Shown here piece by piece: positions 7,778 through 14,709 of a stretch of DNA of 17,686 nucleotides. Source of the DNA: Lawsonibacter sp. (lineage in GTDB: Bacteria; Bacillota; Clostridia; Oscillospirales; Oscillospiraceae); assembly GCA_022798855.1 (NCBI GenBank), contig JAAWNI010000013.1:1-17686 (forward strand), written 5' to 3'. Below the pieces are notes generated by a model. The model was given only the letters and a program-made list of their open reading frames with translations. It was not told the origin of the DNA and made no database searches. Each line of letters starts with the position of its first letter. Within the stretch, counting starts at the first letter, position 1. A program made the translations under genes and the position numbers.

Positions 7778-7845
7778 GTAGGGGCGGATACCATCCGCCC
7801 GTCTTTCCCGGGCTCTCTCTGCGGGCGCAAATTGTGCGCCCCTAC
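7778..7845. repeat. Palindromic intergenic repeat (GTAGGGGCG type)
   Basis: Terminal inverted repeats GTAGGGGCG (7778-7786) and CGCCCCTAC (7837-7845) enclose two further hairpins: GGGCGGAT/ATCCGCCC (7782-7800, 3-base loop) and GGGCGCA/TGCGCCC (7823-7841). This nested form is typical of small dispersed repeats in Oscillospiraceae genomes. Another GC-rich self-complementary stretch (about 7689-7757, with GGCGTG/CACGCC) lies next to it and may be a second, degraded unit. Together they fill the gap between the DUF1963 gene and the ABC operon and may end the upstream transcript. Confidence 0.65.
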
Positions 7846-7872
7846 AGAGCATCCCCGGCACGGGGCATAAAA

Positions 7873-9207
7873 TCAGCAACAGTCCCAGTTGTAGAGCACC
7901 CGGCTGAAATCCAGCTTCTCCAGGTCGGCCCGGGCGATGAAGAAATTGCACACGCCGCAGTCCCCCCAGAGAATGGAGTAGCCGTTCTCCTCATCCCGCA
8001 TGGAGTCGATTTGGAGCAGGAGGGTATCAAAGGGGCTGTCCTCGGGCCGGGGGTCCTCCTGGGTGAAGCTGGGGTAGCCCAGCATCCAGTGGCCGCCGTT
8101 CATGCAGCCGTCGTCAGTCTCCAGGTAGGACTCGAACAGCTCATCATAGGCGTCCTCGTCCAGAAACTCGTAGGACTTCTTCTCCCCCACGTCCACCCCC
8201 ATCACGGCCTGGACCGCCGCCCGGAAGGCGTCCTCAAAGACGAAGGAGCGGTCATTGGCGGAGCTGTCCTCCCGCTCCACATGGACGGCCAGCACCTCTT
8301 GCAGCGGGCTCTCCGTACCGCTCTCGGCCAGCACAGGCGCGCCCAATGCGGACACCTGCTCCGGGGTGACGCCCTCGTTGATTTGGGGGTGGTAGACCAC
8401 CCGGTAGTTCTTCTGGTCCGGGGTGTAGGCGAAGTTGCAGCCAAACACCTCGTCCAGCCCGATGAAAAACTGGAGCAGGCCGGTTTTGGGGAAGGGCTCG
8501 TCCATGTCCTCACGGCCAAAGTTGATTTGGGCCAGCAGCTGCATGGGCTGGCCCTTCTCGTCCGCCGGGTAGGGCTGGCTCAGGTCCCAGTAGGGCAGGC
8601 CGCCGATTTTGCTGTCGGTCAGGCCAGGGGCCACGCCCCGCTGGACCCGCAGGCGGTAGGCGGGGACTTTGGTGCGGGCCTGGATGTCCTCCAGCAGCTC
8701 CTCCAGGGGGACGTCCCCCTGGTAGGGCTTCTTCCGGGGCGCCGGGGCGGACTGGACCGGCATGTACTCTTCGACGATGTAGCTGCTGTACTCAACAAAT
8801 TCAATGCCCAGTGTATCCAGTACATCCGCATGGAGCAGCTGATTCCGGTGCGGCAAACACAGATACCGCAGGGGGGGCAGCTGGGCAAGCAGCGCGCAGT
8901 CCCGAAAGTCCGTCCACCCCAAATCCAGCGCTCTCAGCGTTTTACAGCCGGCCAGAAAGGCGTAGTCCTTGTGCCGAAAGCCATGCGGAAACCGAAGGGT
9001 GTGCAGCTTGGGCAGCTCCCCCAGCAGGTCGAAATTGCCAGTCTCAATTTCCAGCCAGTCCCCGACCCGGTTGCCGTCCCGCCATAGACCGATATCAGGC
9101 CATTTTTTGATGACCTTCACCTTTGTCAGGTCGTAGGGCTTATTGGGAAAGCCCGCCGCGTCCTCGATGGCTTTCAGCAGCCAGGGGTCTATCTTTTTTA
9201 TGTCCAC
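7873..9207 (-). CDS. DUF1963 (YwqG-like) protein with leucine-rich N-terminus
   Basis: A 444-residue cytosolic protein. Residues about 55-135 have leucine-rich-repeat-like spacing (LGELPKLHTLRF, LAGCKTLRALDLGWTDF, LAQLPPLRYLCL). Residues about 165-444 are a DUF1963/YwqG domain: SKIGGLPYWD, QPMQLLAQINF, TGLLQFFIGLDE, LGYPSFTQEDPR, TLLLQIDS and the C-terminal WGDCGVCNFFIARADLEKLDFSRVLYNWDCC region. The biochemical role of DUF1963 is not established to my knowledge. The start is GTG at 9207 with AGGAGG 7 bases upstream. That ribosome binding site sits directly after the terminator of the reductase gene, so some read-through coupling is possible. Confidence 0.85.
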   Translation of the reverse strand: MDIKKIDPWLLKAIEDAAGFPNKPYDLTKVKVIKKWPDIGLWRDGNRVGDWLEIETGNFDLLGELPKLHTLRFPHGFRHKDYAFLAGCKTLRALDLGWTDFRDCALLAQLPPLRYLCLPHRNQLLHADVLDTLGIEFVEYSSYIVEEYMPVQSAPAPRKKPYQGDVPLEELLEDIQARTKVPAYRLRVQRGVAPGLTDSKIGGLPYWDLSQPYPADEKGQPMQLLAQINFGREDMDEPFPKTGLLQFFIGLDEVFGCNFAYTPDQKNYRVVYHPQINEGVTPEQVSALGAPVLAESGTESPLQEVLAVHVEREDSSANDRSFVFEDAFRAAVQAVMGVDVGEKKSYEFLDEDAYDELFESYLETDDGCMNGGHWMLGYPSFTQEDPRPEDSPFDTLLLQIDSMRDEENGYSILWGDCGVCNFFIARADLEKLDFSRVLYNWDCC

Positions 9208-9220
9208 AAGCGTTCCTCCT

Positions 9221-9249
9221 TAAAACAGGGCGGCCCGGCCGGGCCGCCC
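9221..9249 (-). terminator. Intrinsic terminator of the nitrite/sulfite reductase gene
   Basis: A perfect 22-base palindrome (9228-9249, stem GGGCGGCCC) is followed on the minus strand by TGTTTT. It lies 15 bases after the stop codon. Confidence 0.8.
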
Positions 9250-9263
9250 CGCAGTTTCTGTTC

Positions 9264-10811
9264 TTACAGGTATTTGGCGATGATGGCGTCCCGCTCAGCG
9301 GCGTGGTCCGCCGACCACTGCTCCCAGCGCTGTCCGGCGGCCCCGGCGGCCTGGCCCAGCTCCACCAGCAGGGCGGGCAGGTCCTTCTCCAGGACGGCCC
9401 CCACCTCCTGGCCGAAGCGGGCCGCGCCCAACTGGTCAGTGCCGTTGAGGAACATCTTAAAGGCGGGCTCGGGCTTTTTGTCCACCAGCTTCACGCCCCC
9501 CTGGAAGCCCATGGCCCCCGCCTGATGGGCGGCGCAGCTGGAGGGACAGCCGGAGATTACGATTTTGGGCAGGGCCCCGTCGGGGACGCCGGACTTCCGG
9601 ACGGCGTTCACAACCGTCTGGAGCACCCCCTGGCTGTCCCGGACCCCCTGCTGGCAGGTGGTGGCGCCGATGCAGGCCACACTGTGCTCAAACTCGGTGG
9701 ACGCGCTGTCCTCAGTGGCGGCAATCACCTGCTCCGCCTTATCGGAGTCCAGGTTAATGATATACAGCGTCTCATTGGGGGCGATGCGGATTTCAGCCCC
9801 GGGAATGTCTTTCAACAGCTCATAGAGCTGGCGGGGCTTTTCCACGGGCAGAATGCCCCCGATGGGGTGGTACTTCACGGCGAACATGCCGGGCTGCTTC
9901 TGGGGGATGGCCCGGGGGGATGTGGCTTCCTCCCCACCGTCCAGGCAGACCCAATTGGCGGGGGCTTCCAAATCGGTGAGCTCCAAACCGCCCTCCGCCT
10001 TCCGGGCGGCTACATTTTTGAGGAAGGCCTCCTTCAGGCCGTCAGGGCCCAGGGTGTCCTGCATATAGCGGGTGCGGGCCTTGGCCCGGTTCTCATAGTT
10101 GCCATGGGCGCAGAAGGTGTCCACCATGGCCCGGACGTAGTACAGGACCTCCTTGGGGTTGACATGCTCCTCCACCAGCACGCCCATGGAGGGCCGGGCC
10201 GCCCCCAGTCCGCCGGCAATGCGCAGGGCGAAGGTGCCGTCCTCTTGGGCCAGGAAGCCCATGTCCCGGAAGGCGCTGTGGACGCTGTCGTCCACCCCGT
10301 TGCAGAAGGCGATTTTCAGCTTGCGGGGCATTTTGATGTCCCGGCAGATGGACAGAAGGTATTTTGTCACCGCTTCGGCGTAGGGGACCACATCGAAGGC
10401 TTCGCCGGGCTGGACCCCGGACAGGGGGCTGGCCATCACGTTCCGGGGGTTGTCGCCGCCGCCCCCCTTGGTGTAGATCTCGCACCCCACCGCTTCCGCC
10501 ATGAGGGCGGGCACCTGGCCGGCGGCCAGGTCGTGAAGCTGGATAGTCTCGCAGGTGGTCAGCTTCATCCGGCCTACCTTCTCCCGCTCCACCACCTGGG
10601 CCAGGAATTCCAGCCGCTCCAGGGTCAGCCGCCCGCCGGGCAGGCGCAGGCGGAGCATGTGCTTGGCGGGGTCCCGCTGGGCGTAGGAGCCCAGGCCGCC
10701 GGACACGCCCTTGTAGTCCTTCCGGTCAAGCTCCCCCTTGTCAAAGGCGCTGATCGTCTCTTTAAAGCGTTCGACCTCCCCGCGGAAGGTATCGGTCCAC
10801 TGTTTGTTCAT
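9264..10811 (-). CDS. Nitrite/sulfite reductase, siroheme and 4Fe-4S type
   Basis: A 515-residue enzyme for six-electron reduction of nitrite to ammonia or sulfite to sulfide. It has the two-fold ferredoxin-like and siroheme-domain layout of the NirA/CysI family. The cofactor cysteines are present as C380-x5-C386 (ACIGATTCQQG) and C422-x3-C426 (SGCPSSC), which bridge the 4Fe-4S cluster and siroheme. The N-terminal half holds KLTTCETIQLHDL (83-95) and GGGGDNPRNVMASPLSG (116-132). I chose ATG at 10811 (MNKQWTDTF); the longer frame from 10913 has an unlikely proline-rich extension. No flavin domain is present, so electrons probably come from ferredoxin or a separate partner. Sequence alone does not settle nitrite versus sulfite. 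Confidence 0.9.
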   Translation of the reverse strand: MNKQWTDTFRGEVERFKETISAFDKGELDRKDYKGVSGGLGSYAQRDPAKHMLRLRLPGGRLTLERLEFLAQVVEREKVGRMKLTTCETIQLHDLAAGQVPALMAEAVGCEIYTKGGGGDNPRNVMASPLSGVQPGEAFDVVPYAEAVTKYLLSICRDIKMPRKLKIAFCNGVDDSVHSAFRDMGFLAQEDGTFALRIAGGLGAARPSMGVLVEEHVNPKEVLYYVRAMVDTFCAHGNYENRAKARTRYMQDTLGPDGLKEAFLKNVAARKAEGGLELTDLEAPANWVCLDGGEEATSPRAIPQKQPGMFAVKYHPIGGILPVEKPRQLYELLKDIPGAEIRIAPNETLYIINLDSDKAEQVIAATEDSASTEFEHSVACIGATTCQQGVRDSQGVLQTVVNAVRKSGVPDGALPKIVISGCPSSCAAHQAGAMGFQGGVKLVDKKPEPAFKMFLNGTDQLGAARFGQEVGAVLEKDLPALLVELGQAAGAAGQRWEQWSADHAAERDAIIAKYL

Positions 10812-10888
10812 ATGGTTTTCCAGCCTTTCCCTAAATTGTAATCTGTTGTTTACCGGGGGTGTTCCCGGCGGATCATAGATCGGGGCTT

Positions 10889-11038
10889 GTTTGAAACATG
10901 TCAAAACGCCCAAACGGCAAATCTTTTGTCCTTATACTGCCCCAATTTTTCTTGAAATCCACCCAGGATTCCTGCGAAAAATTGTGTTTGTCTAATACCA
11001 AAATCTCTCGCCGTTGGGCATATTTCCATGTTTCAAAC
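10889..11038. repeat. 150-base foldback upstream of the reductase gene
   Basis: Arms of about 30 bases face each other. GTTTGAAACATG, 7 bases, GCCCAAACGGC (10889-10918) mirrors GCCGTTGGGC, 7 bases, CATGTTTCAAAC (11010-11038). Inside, CAATTTTTC and GAAAAATTG also pair, around a small central GAATCC/GGATT hairpin. The left arm contains TTGA-N6-TCAA (10891-10904), the spacing of CRP/FNR-type half-sites. It fills most of the 367-base gap between the divergent reductase and ATPase genes. It may be a structured leader, regulator sites or a small MITE-like element. No target duplication was seen. Confidence 0.5.
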
Positions 11039-11178
11039 GGCGCCTAGTTTTCCTCATTATACCAAAAGCAAAACCGGGATACAATCCCTGAGATGTATTT
11101 TTGACAGCTGTTTTTCACACAAAACCGCCTGTCCGGGCATAGGCTGAGACGTAAAATTGTTAATACGGAGGGTCGCTT

Positions 11179-11478
11179 ATGACTGCTTTACCGCGTATTG
11201 AATATTTCTTGGGGGCCAACGCCCCCACCGGCTTTTACTCCCTGTACGACCACCTGCTCCCCCCGGAACAGGCCAGGGCAATTTATATCCTGAAAGGCGG
11301 CCCCGGCTGCGGCAAATCCACCCTGATGCGCAGGGTGGGCGCGTGGGCAGAGGAAGCCGGGCTGAAAACCGAGTACATCCTCTGCTCCGGCGACCCGGAC
11401 TCCCTGGACGGACTGATCCTCCCCGGAAAAGCCGTGGCCATTGTGGACGGTACCGCGCCCCACATAGTGGTGCCGTAA
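11179..11478 (+). pseudogene. PRK06851-like P-loop ATPase, interrupted after codon 99
   Basis: The 99 codons match the N-terminus of a Clostridia P-loop protein family (PRK06851-like): YFLGANAPTGFYSLYD, ILKGGPGCGKSTLMRRVG with Walker A at residues 40-48, SGDPDSLDGLILPG and AIVDGTAPHI. Full-length members are several times longer and continue after DGTAPH(V/I)xxP. Here the frame hits TAA immediately after VVP, exactly where a run of short palindromes and then a serine recombinase begin. GGAGGG lies 6 bases before the ATG, so the 5' end is intact. I read this as a host gene split by insertion of the element. The remaining part should lie past the right edge. Confidence 0.85.
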
Positions 11479-11555
11479 GTACATTACGGGGGTTTTGTTC
11501 CTTTTCTTGAAAGAAAAGGAACCGAAAAGAACTTTGGCGAAAAACTTCGTTTTTC
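11473..11555. other. Palindrome cluster at the element's left end, candidate attachment region
   Basis: Three perfect inverted repeats lie between the broken ATPase gene and the recombinase stop: CCGTAA/TTACGG (11473-11489), GTTCCTTTTCTT/AAGAAAAGGAAC with a 2-base loop (11497-11522), and GAAAAAC/GTTTTTC (11539-11555). Serine recombinases bind dyad sites flanking a 2-base crossover. The first repeat straddles the junction and is the best attL candidate. The second and third may also end the converging transcripts. Confidence 0.45.
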
Positions 11556-11568
11556 TTCCAAGTTCATC

Positions 11569-13107
11569 TTAAAACTTCCAGAAAACTTTGACCTCCTGTC
11601 GGCCTGTAGTTGGGTCTTTTTCACCGATTTCGATTCGGTCAATCAGCCCGATGACCAACTCCCGGGGGACCGTTTCCAGCTTTAAGAGCTCCTGGGCCCG
11701 CTCCAGCAGGCCGACCTGATCCTCTGAATGTTCCCTTTCTGCCAACTCCTCCTGGATAGAAGTAAGCCGCCGCTCCAGGCGGCCTTTTTCATCTAGAAAG
11801 GTCTGGTTCAGCTCCACGAACTGGCCCTCGCTGAGGATACCGGCCACCCTGTCCAGGTACAGCGTTTTCAGCGCCTGGCTGCGCTTCTCCAACTGGGCGG
11901 ATAGGCTTTTTTGCTCCTGCTCCAGAGCCTCCCGGCGGGTGTCCTTCTGGGGCTGGAGGTCATTGGGGTCCAACTGGTAATAAGTCTGAACGTAATAGCG
12001 GATACGCTCCGAGATCAGGTCAATGAGCTGGTCCAGCCGTACCGAGTGCCGGGTACACAGCTTTTGACTCCCGCTGTCGGCGTACAGCTTACAGCGGAGA
12101 TAGGAGCGGTTCCCGTTAGAGCACTTGCTCATGGTGGAGCCGCAGTCGGCGCACTTCACCAGCCCGGACAGCAGATGGGTTTCTCCGGTGCCGTCCGTCC
12201 GGGTGCGCAGCTTCAAGCCCCGCTGGACCGCCTCAAAGGTCGCCCGGTCGATGATAGCCTCGTGAGTACCCTCCACCCGATACCATTCGCTCTCCGGTGT
12301 ATCGATGACCACCTTGGACTTGTAGCTGACCTTCCGCCGCCGGCCCTGGACCATCACGCCGGTATACATCTCGTTCGTCAGGATGCGCCCCACCGTCACC
12401 TTGTTCCACAGCCCAAAGTCGTTTTTGACGGGATGGTTGCAGGTCCAGCCCCGCTCCGCCTTATAGCGGGTGGGGTTGGGGATGCCCCGCTGATTCAATA
12501 GATAGGCGATGTTCTGCCGCCCGTGGCCCTCCAGCGACCACTGGTATATCTGCCGCACCACCTCCGCCGCTTCGGGATCGGGGATGATGTGGTTCTTGTC
12601 CGCCGGGTCCTTCTGATAACCGTAGATGGGAAAGCCGCCGATGTACTTACCCTCTTTTCGCTTCAGGTCGAACACCATACGGACGTTTTCCGACAGGTCC
12701 TCTAAATACCACTCGTTCACCAGGCCGTTGATCTGCCGGGCCTTCTTGTTGCCCTTGACCTCGGTATCGGCGTTGTCCGCCACCGCGATGAACCGGATGC
12801 CCCAGATGGGGAACAGGCCGTGGATGTACTTCTCTACCAGCTCCATGTCACGGGTAAAACGGGACTGGCTCTTGCACAGAATAATTTGGAACTTTTTCTG
12901 CTTAGCAGCTTCGATCATGCGGTTGAAGTCGGGACGCTGGCTGTCTACTCCTGAGTAGTCCTCATCACAAAACAGGCCGTAAATGTCCCACCCGTGGTCG
13001 ATGGCGTAACGGGTCAGCAGCGATTTCTGGTTCTGGATGCTCTCCGACTCGGGCTGGTGCTTGTCTTCGTCCTCCTTACTCAGTCGTGTATAGATCGCGC
13101 AAAGGAT
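11569..13107 (-). CDS. Large serine recombinase (site-specific integrase) with ATC as only possible start
   Basis: A 512-residue recombinase if read from ATC at 13107. The catalytic domain begins CAIYTRLSKEDED, with the nucleophile serine at residue 10, and continues CKSQSRFTRDMELVEKYIHG. The Recombinase domain (YGYQKDPADKNHIIPDPEAAEVVRQIYQW, MYTGVMVQG), a zinc ribbon (CADC ... C ... C, about residues 322-355) and a coiled coil (about 390-465) follow. It cuts and rejoins DNA to integrate or excise the element. The frame contains no ATG, GTG or TTG before codon 64 (ATG at 12918), and starting there would lose the serine. A perfect AAGGAGGT lies 8 bases before the ATC, so initiation at ATC or a start-codon mutation is implied. 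GC content matches the host rather than the AT-rich cargo. Confidence 0.85.
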   Translation of the reverse strand: MLCAIYTRLSKEDEDKHQPESESIQNQKSLLTRYAIDHGWDIYGLFCDEDYSGVDSQRPDFNRMIEAAKQKKFQIILCKSQSRFTRDMELVEKYIHGLFPIWGIRFIAVADNADTEVKGNKKARQINGLVNEWYLEDLSENVRMVFDLKRKEGKYIGGFPIYGYQKDPADKNHIIPDPEAAEVVRQIYQWSLEGHGRQNIAYLLNQRGIPNPTRYKAERGWTCNHPVKNDFGLWNKVTVGRILTNEMYTGVMVQGRRRKVSYKSKVVIDTPESEWYRVEGTHEAIIDRATFEAVQRGLKLRTRTDGTGETHLLSGLVKCADCGSTMSKCSNGNRSYLRCKLYADSGSQKLCTRHSVRLDQLIDLISERIRYYVQTYYQLDPNDLQPQKDTRREALEQEQKSLSAQLEKRSQALKTLYLDRVAGILSEGQFVELNQTFLDEKGRLERRLTSIQEELAEREHSEDQVGLLERAQELLKLETVPRELVIGLIDRIEIGEKDPTTGRQEVKVFWKF

Positions 13108-13132
13108 TTGTTACACCTCCTTCAAGGCGTAA

Positions 13133-13162
13133 CTGCTCGGTATCATCATACCCTATGAGCAG
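13133..13162 (-). promoter_or_regulatory. Hairpin in the recombinase mRNA leader
   Basis: CTGCTC (13133-13138) pairs with GAGCAG (13157-13162), and inside it GGTAT/ATACC (13139-13152) with a 4-base loop. It lies about 11 bases upstream of the AAGGAGGT ribosome binding site on the minus strand, where it could affect translation, or it could be a protein site. Confidence 0.4.
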
Positions 13163-13185
13163 CTGCGTGGCAAGAAATTATTTTA

Positions 13186-13217
13186 AATGCCTTTGCCGAT
13201 AAAACAGCAAAGGCATT
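13186..13217. terminator. Perfect 11-bp inverted repeat upstream of the recombinase
   Basis: AATGCCTTTGC (13186-13196) and GCAAAGGCATT (13207-13217) with a 10-base loop, followed on the minus strand by TTTAAAATAATTT. It may be a weak terminator protecting the recombinase, an attenuator, or a regulator site. Its role is not certain. Confidence 0.4.
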
Positions 13218-13260
13218 CAAAGCGTATGAGATATGTGTAGCAAAATATGAAGCGTCAAAT

Positions 13261-13304
13261 ATATCAATAAATTAATTGACATATTTACCGTTAAAATGTA
13301 TAAT
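13261..13304 (+). promoter_or_regulatory. Consensus promoter and overlapping palindrome of the toxin-antitoxin operon
   Basis: TTGACA (13276-13281), 17 bases, TATAAT (13299-13304) is a perfect sigma-A promoter 27 bases before the antitoxin ATG. The palindrome ATATCAAT-AAATTA-ATTGACAT (13261-13282, 7 of 8 pairs) covers the -35 box. It is a good place for antitoxin-mediated repression, as usual for such operons. Confidence 0.8.
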
Positions 13305-13330
13305 AATGATAACAAAGGAGTGTGAGCAAA

Positions 13331-13654
13331 ATGGATGCAATTCGTGGAGCAATTGAAAATACAGTTTCGATTTCCCTGTTTAACAAAGGCCTTGCTGGCA
13401 GGATTTTTGAGGATGTCAAGCGTTACGGCGCCAAGGTGGTCATGAAAAACAACAGCGCCGAGTGCGTTCTCATGTCTCCAGAGGAATATGTGCGCCTTAT
13501 GGATGAGATAAACGACGCCCGCCTGCTGGCAAGGGCCTCCGCACGTATGTCTCATTTTGATCCCGCCAAGTTGCTTTCTGACCATCAAGTCGACGAAGCT
13601 TTGGGGCTTTCTCCCGAGGATTACGCTGACACATCCGAGGTGGAGTTCGAATGA
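13331..13654 (+). CDS. Antitoxin, Phd/YefM family
   Basis: A 107-residue protein of Phd/YefM type: N-terminal VSISLFNKGLAGRIFEDVKRYG, then AKVVMKNNSAECVLMSPEEYVRLMDEI, the fold that binds operator DNA. The C-terminal part (about 60-107, with HFDPAKLLSDHQVDEALGLSPEDY) is acidic and should wrap the toxin. I chose ATG at 13331, 10 bases after AAAGGAG. A GTG at 13322 is too close to that site. The stop overlaps the toxin start (ATGA), so the two are translationally coupled. Longer than the 80-90 residues typical of YefM. Confidence 0.85.
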   Translation: MDAIRGAIENTVSISLFNKGLAGRIFEDVKRYGAKVVMKNNSAECVLMSPEEYVRLMDEINDARLLARASARMSHFDPAKLLSDHQVDEALGLSPEDYADTSEVEFE

Positions 13655-13980
13655 GTTGGGAAGTCCGATATTTGCCTGAAGTGCTGGATGATCTTCGAGC
13701 GCTGGATGGAAGTCAAAGAATTTTAGTTAAAAAAGCCATCGAAAAAGTAAGAACGAATCCTCTGCCGGATACAGAAGGTGGATATGGAAAACGTCTGGGA
13801 AACAGAGACAATACGCAGTTGGCCGGATTCCTAAAGGTCAAGCTGCGCGGGGCTGGACTCCGTATAGTTTATCAGCTTGTCCGTGAAGAAGATCATATGG
13901 TACTAATTGTAATCGGAGCACGAAAAGACGATGAGGTTTACCACATTGCCCACAAGCGGATTCAAGAGCACAACTTATAA
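13651..13980 (+). CDS. RelE/ParE-superfamily toxin
   Basis: A 109-residue basic protein with the RelE/ParE fold pattern: WEVRYLPEVLDDLRALDGSQR, helix VKKAIEKVRTNP, GKRLGN, then the strands GFLKVKLRGAGLRIVYQLV and VLIVIGARKDDEVYHIAHKRI. RelE members cleave mRNA on the ribosome, ParE members poison gyrase. The C-terminal RKDDEVYHIAHKR is closer to RelE-type ends. The subgroup is not certain. It starts inside the antitoxin gene (4-base overlap) with GGAG 5 bases upstream. A strong hairpin follows the stop. Likely stabilises the element or contributes to phage defence. Confidence 0.85.
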   Translation: MSWEVRYLPEVLDDLRALDGSQRILVKKAIEKVRTNPLPDTEGGYGKRLGNRDNTQLAGFLKVKLRGAGLRIVYQLVREEDHMVLIVIGARKDDEVYHIAHKRIQEHNL

Positions 13981-13988
13981 TCGGAAGC

Positions 13989-14023
13989 AACAGGGGGCAG
14001 CACAATCAGTGTTGTCCTCTGTT
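13989..14023 (+). terminator. Terminator-like hairpin after the toxin gene
   Basis: AACAGGGGGCAGCAC (13989-14003) and GTGTTGTCCTCTGTT (14009-14023) pair over 15 bp with loop AATCA. All three deviations are G-U pairs, so the fold is stable only in the rightward RNA. AATTT follows. It starts 9 bases after the toxin stop. Confidence 0.7.
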
Positions 14024-14144
14024 AATTTCTGTGTTTCCGGAGTTCCTTTGTAAGCCAGGCGTTGACGATGCGGCAAATTATTTTATGGTCATCCCTAAAC
14101 GATAGTGCGCGGGATTCGTTCAAAATCAAAGCAGAATCTTTCAT
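14022..14144 (-). CDS. Small hypothetical protein (40 aa)
   Basis: MKDSALILNESRALSF... ending WLTKELRKHRN. GGAGG stands 8 bases before the ATG at 14144, a convincing ribosome binding site in an otherwise poor region. The C-terminal half looks like one amphipathic basic helix (IICRIVNAWLTKELRKHR). Its stop overlaps the hairpin that follows the toxin gene on the other strand. The same frame stays open upstream to 14492, but that part is Cys/Ser-rich without a start site and I left it out. Family and function not recognised. Confidence 0.5.
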   Translation of the reverse strand: MKDSALILNESRALSFRDDHKIICRIVNAWLTKELRKHRN

Positions 14145-14709
14145 AAAAATCGCCTCCAGTAAACTGTATGAAACAGAAACTGCAATATATGATTGTAGTG
14201 TTGAGACGGATATAGTATGATCAAAGCAATTCTCCAAAATGGTAATAATCACACAGACAATAGATGAACAACCCAATACTACGCTGTCAGAACTCACATA
14301 AAAACTAGAACTGCCCATAGGGTCCAAAACGGTACGGCGGACAAGACAAGACAAGTCAAGCAATGGGATATCGTAGAAAAGAAGATGATCCACGTTTCTG
14401 AACAGGAGCGGTCCCGATGTGCAAATCAAGCAAGGACAATAGGAGTGAATCTGGCAGACAGTTTTGTGTAAAATCAGACAGGCATCAGACAAGGCGGAGG
14501 AGGCAAATCAAGGGAATGCACATGCGGGGTACAGCTCAGCTTAGCCAGGCTTCTCCACTCGTCTCCCATCTCGGAAACACTATGGTCAAGCCGGGTTCGG
14601 GCAGCTTGGCGGCTCTGGAACATAAGCTGGGAAAAAACCATTTCTCAATTTCAACATCTGGCCGGATAAGGTACAATAAGATGCGCAAATTAAATAGAGG
14701 ATAAAAAGA
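14145..14709. other. Gene-poor stretch in the element, possible relic
   Basis: No ORF here has a credible ribosome binding site and protein-like sequence together. A short rightward frame ending at 14471 encodes KKMIHVSEQERSRCANQART and then GVNLADSFV. That spacing of ER, A and G resembles the helix-turn start of small DNA-binding mobilisation proteins, so a decayed gene is possible but unproven. A weak TACAAT at about 14671-14676 could be the -10 of the leader that follows. Confidence 0.3.

Noticed and set aside
3578..10841. Long rightward open frames across 3578-4828, 4810-6171, 5904-6887, 6769-7692, 7732-9087 and 9123-10841
   Set aside because: They are antisense to well-supported genes, have no family resemblance (G/H/Q/V or R/P/S-rich) and arise from high GC at third positions.
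10872..10904. TTGACA/TATGAT as the reductase promoter
   Set aside because: The spacer would be 21 bases, too long for a sigma-A promoter; the TTGACA may instead be part of the TTGA-N6-TCAA box.
11569..12918. Recombinase as a naturally short 449-residue protein
   Set aside because: The in-frame sequence upstream encodes the catalytic YTRLS serine motif and has an upstream ribosome binding site, so 12918 is not the true start.
14145..14492. 156-codon extension of the 40-aa minus-strand ORF
   Set aside because: The upstream part has Cys/Ser/Val-rich, unfamily-like content and no start site, whereas GGAGG precedes the ATG at 14144.
14417..14704. 95-codon rightward ORF
   Set aside because: No ribosome binding site, no recognisable pattern, and it overlaps a short frame that looks more protein-like.
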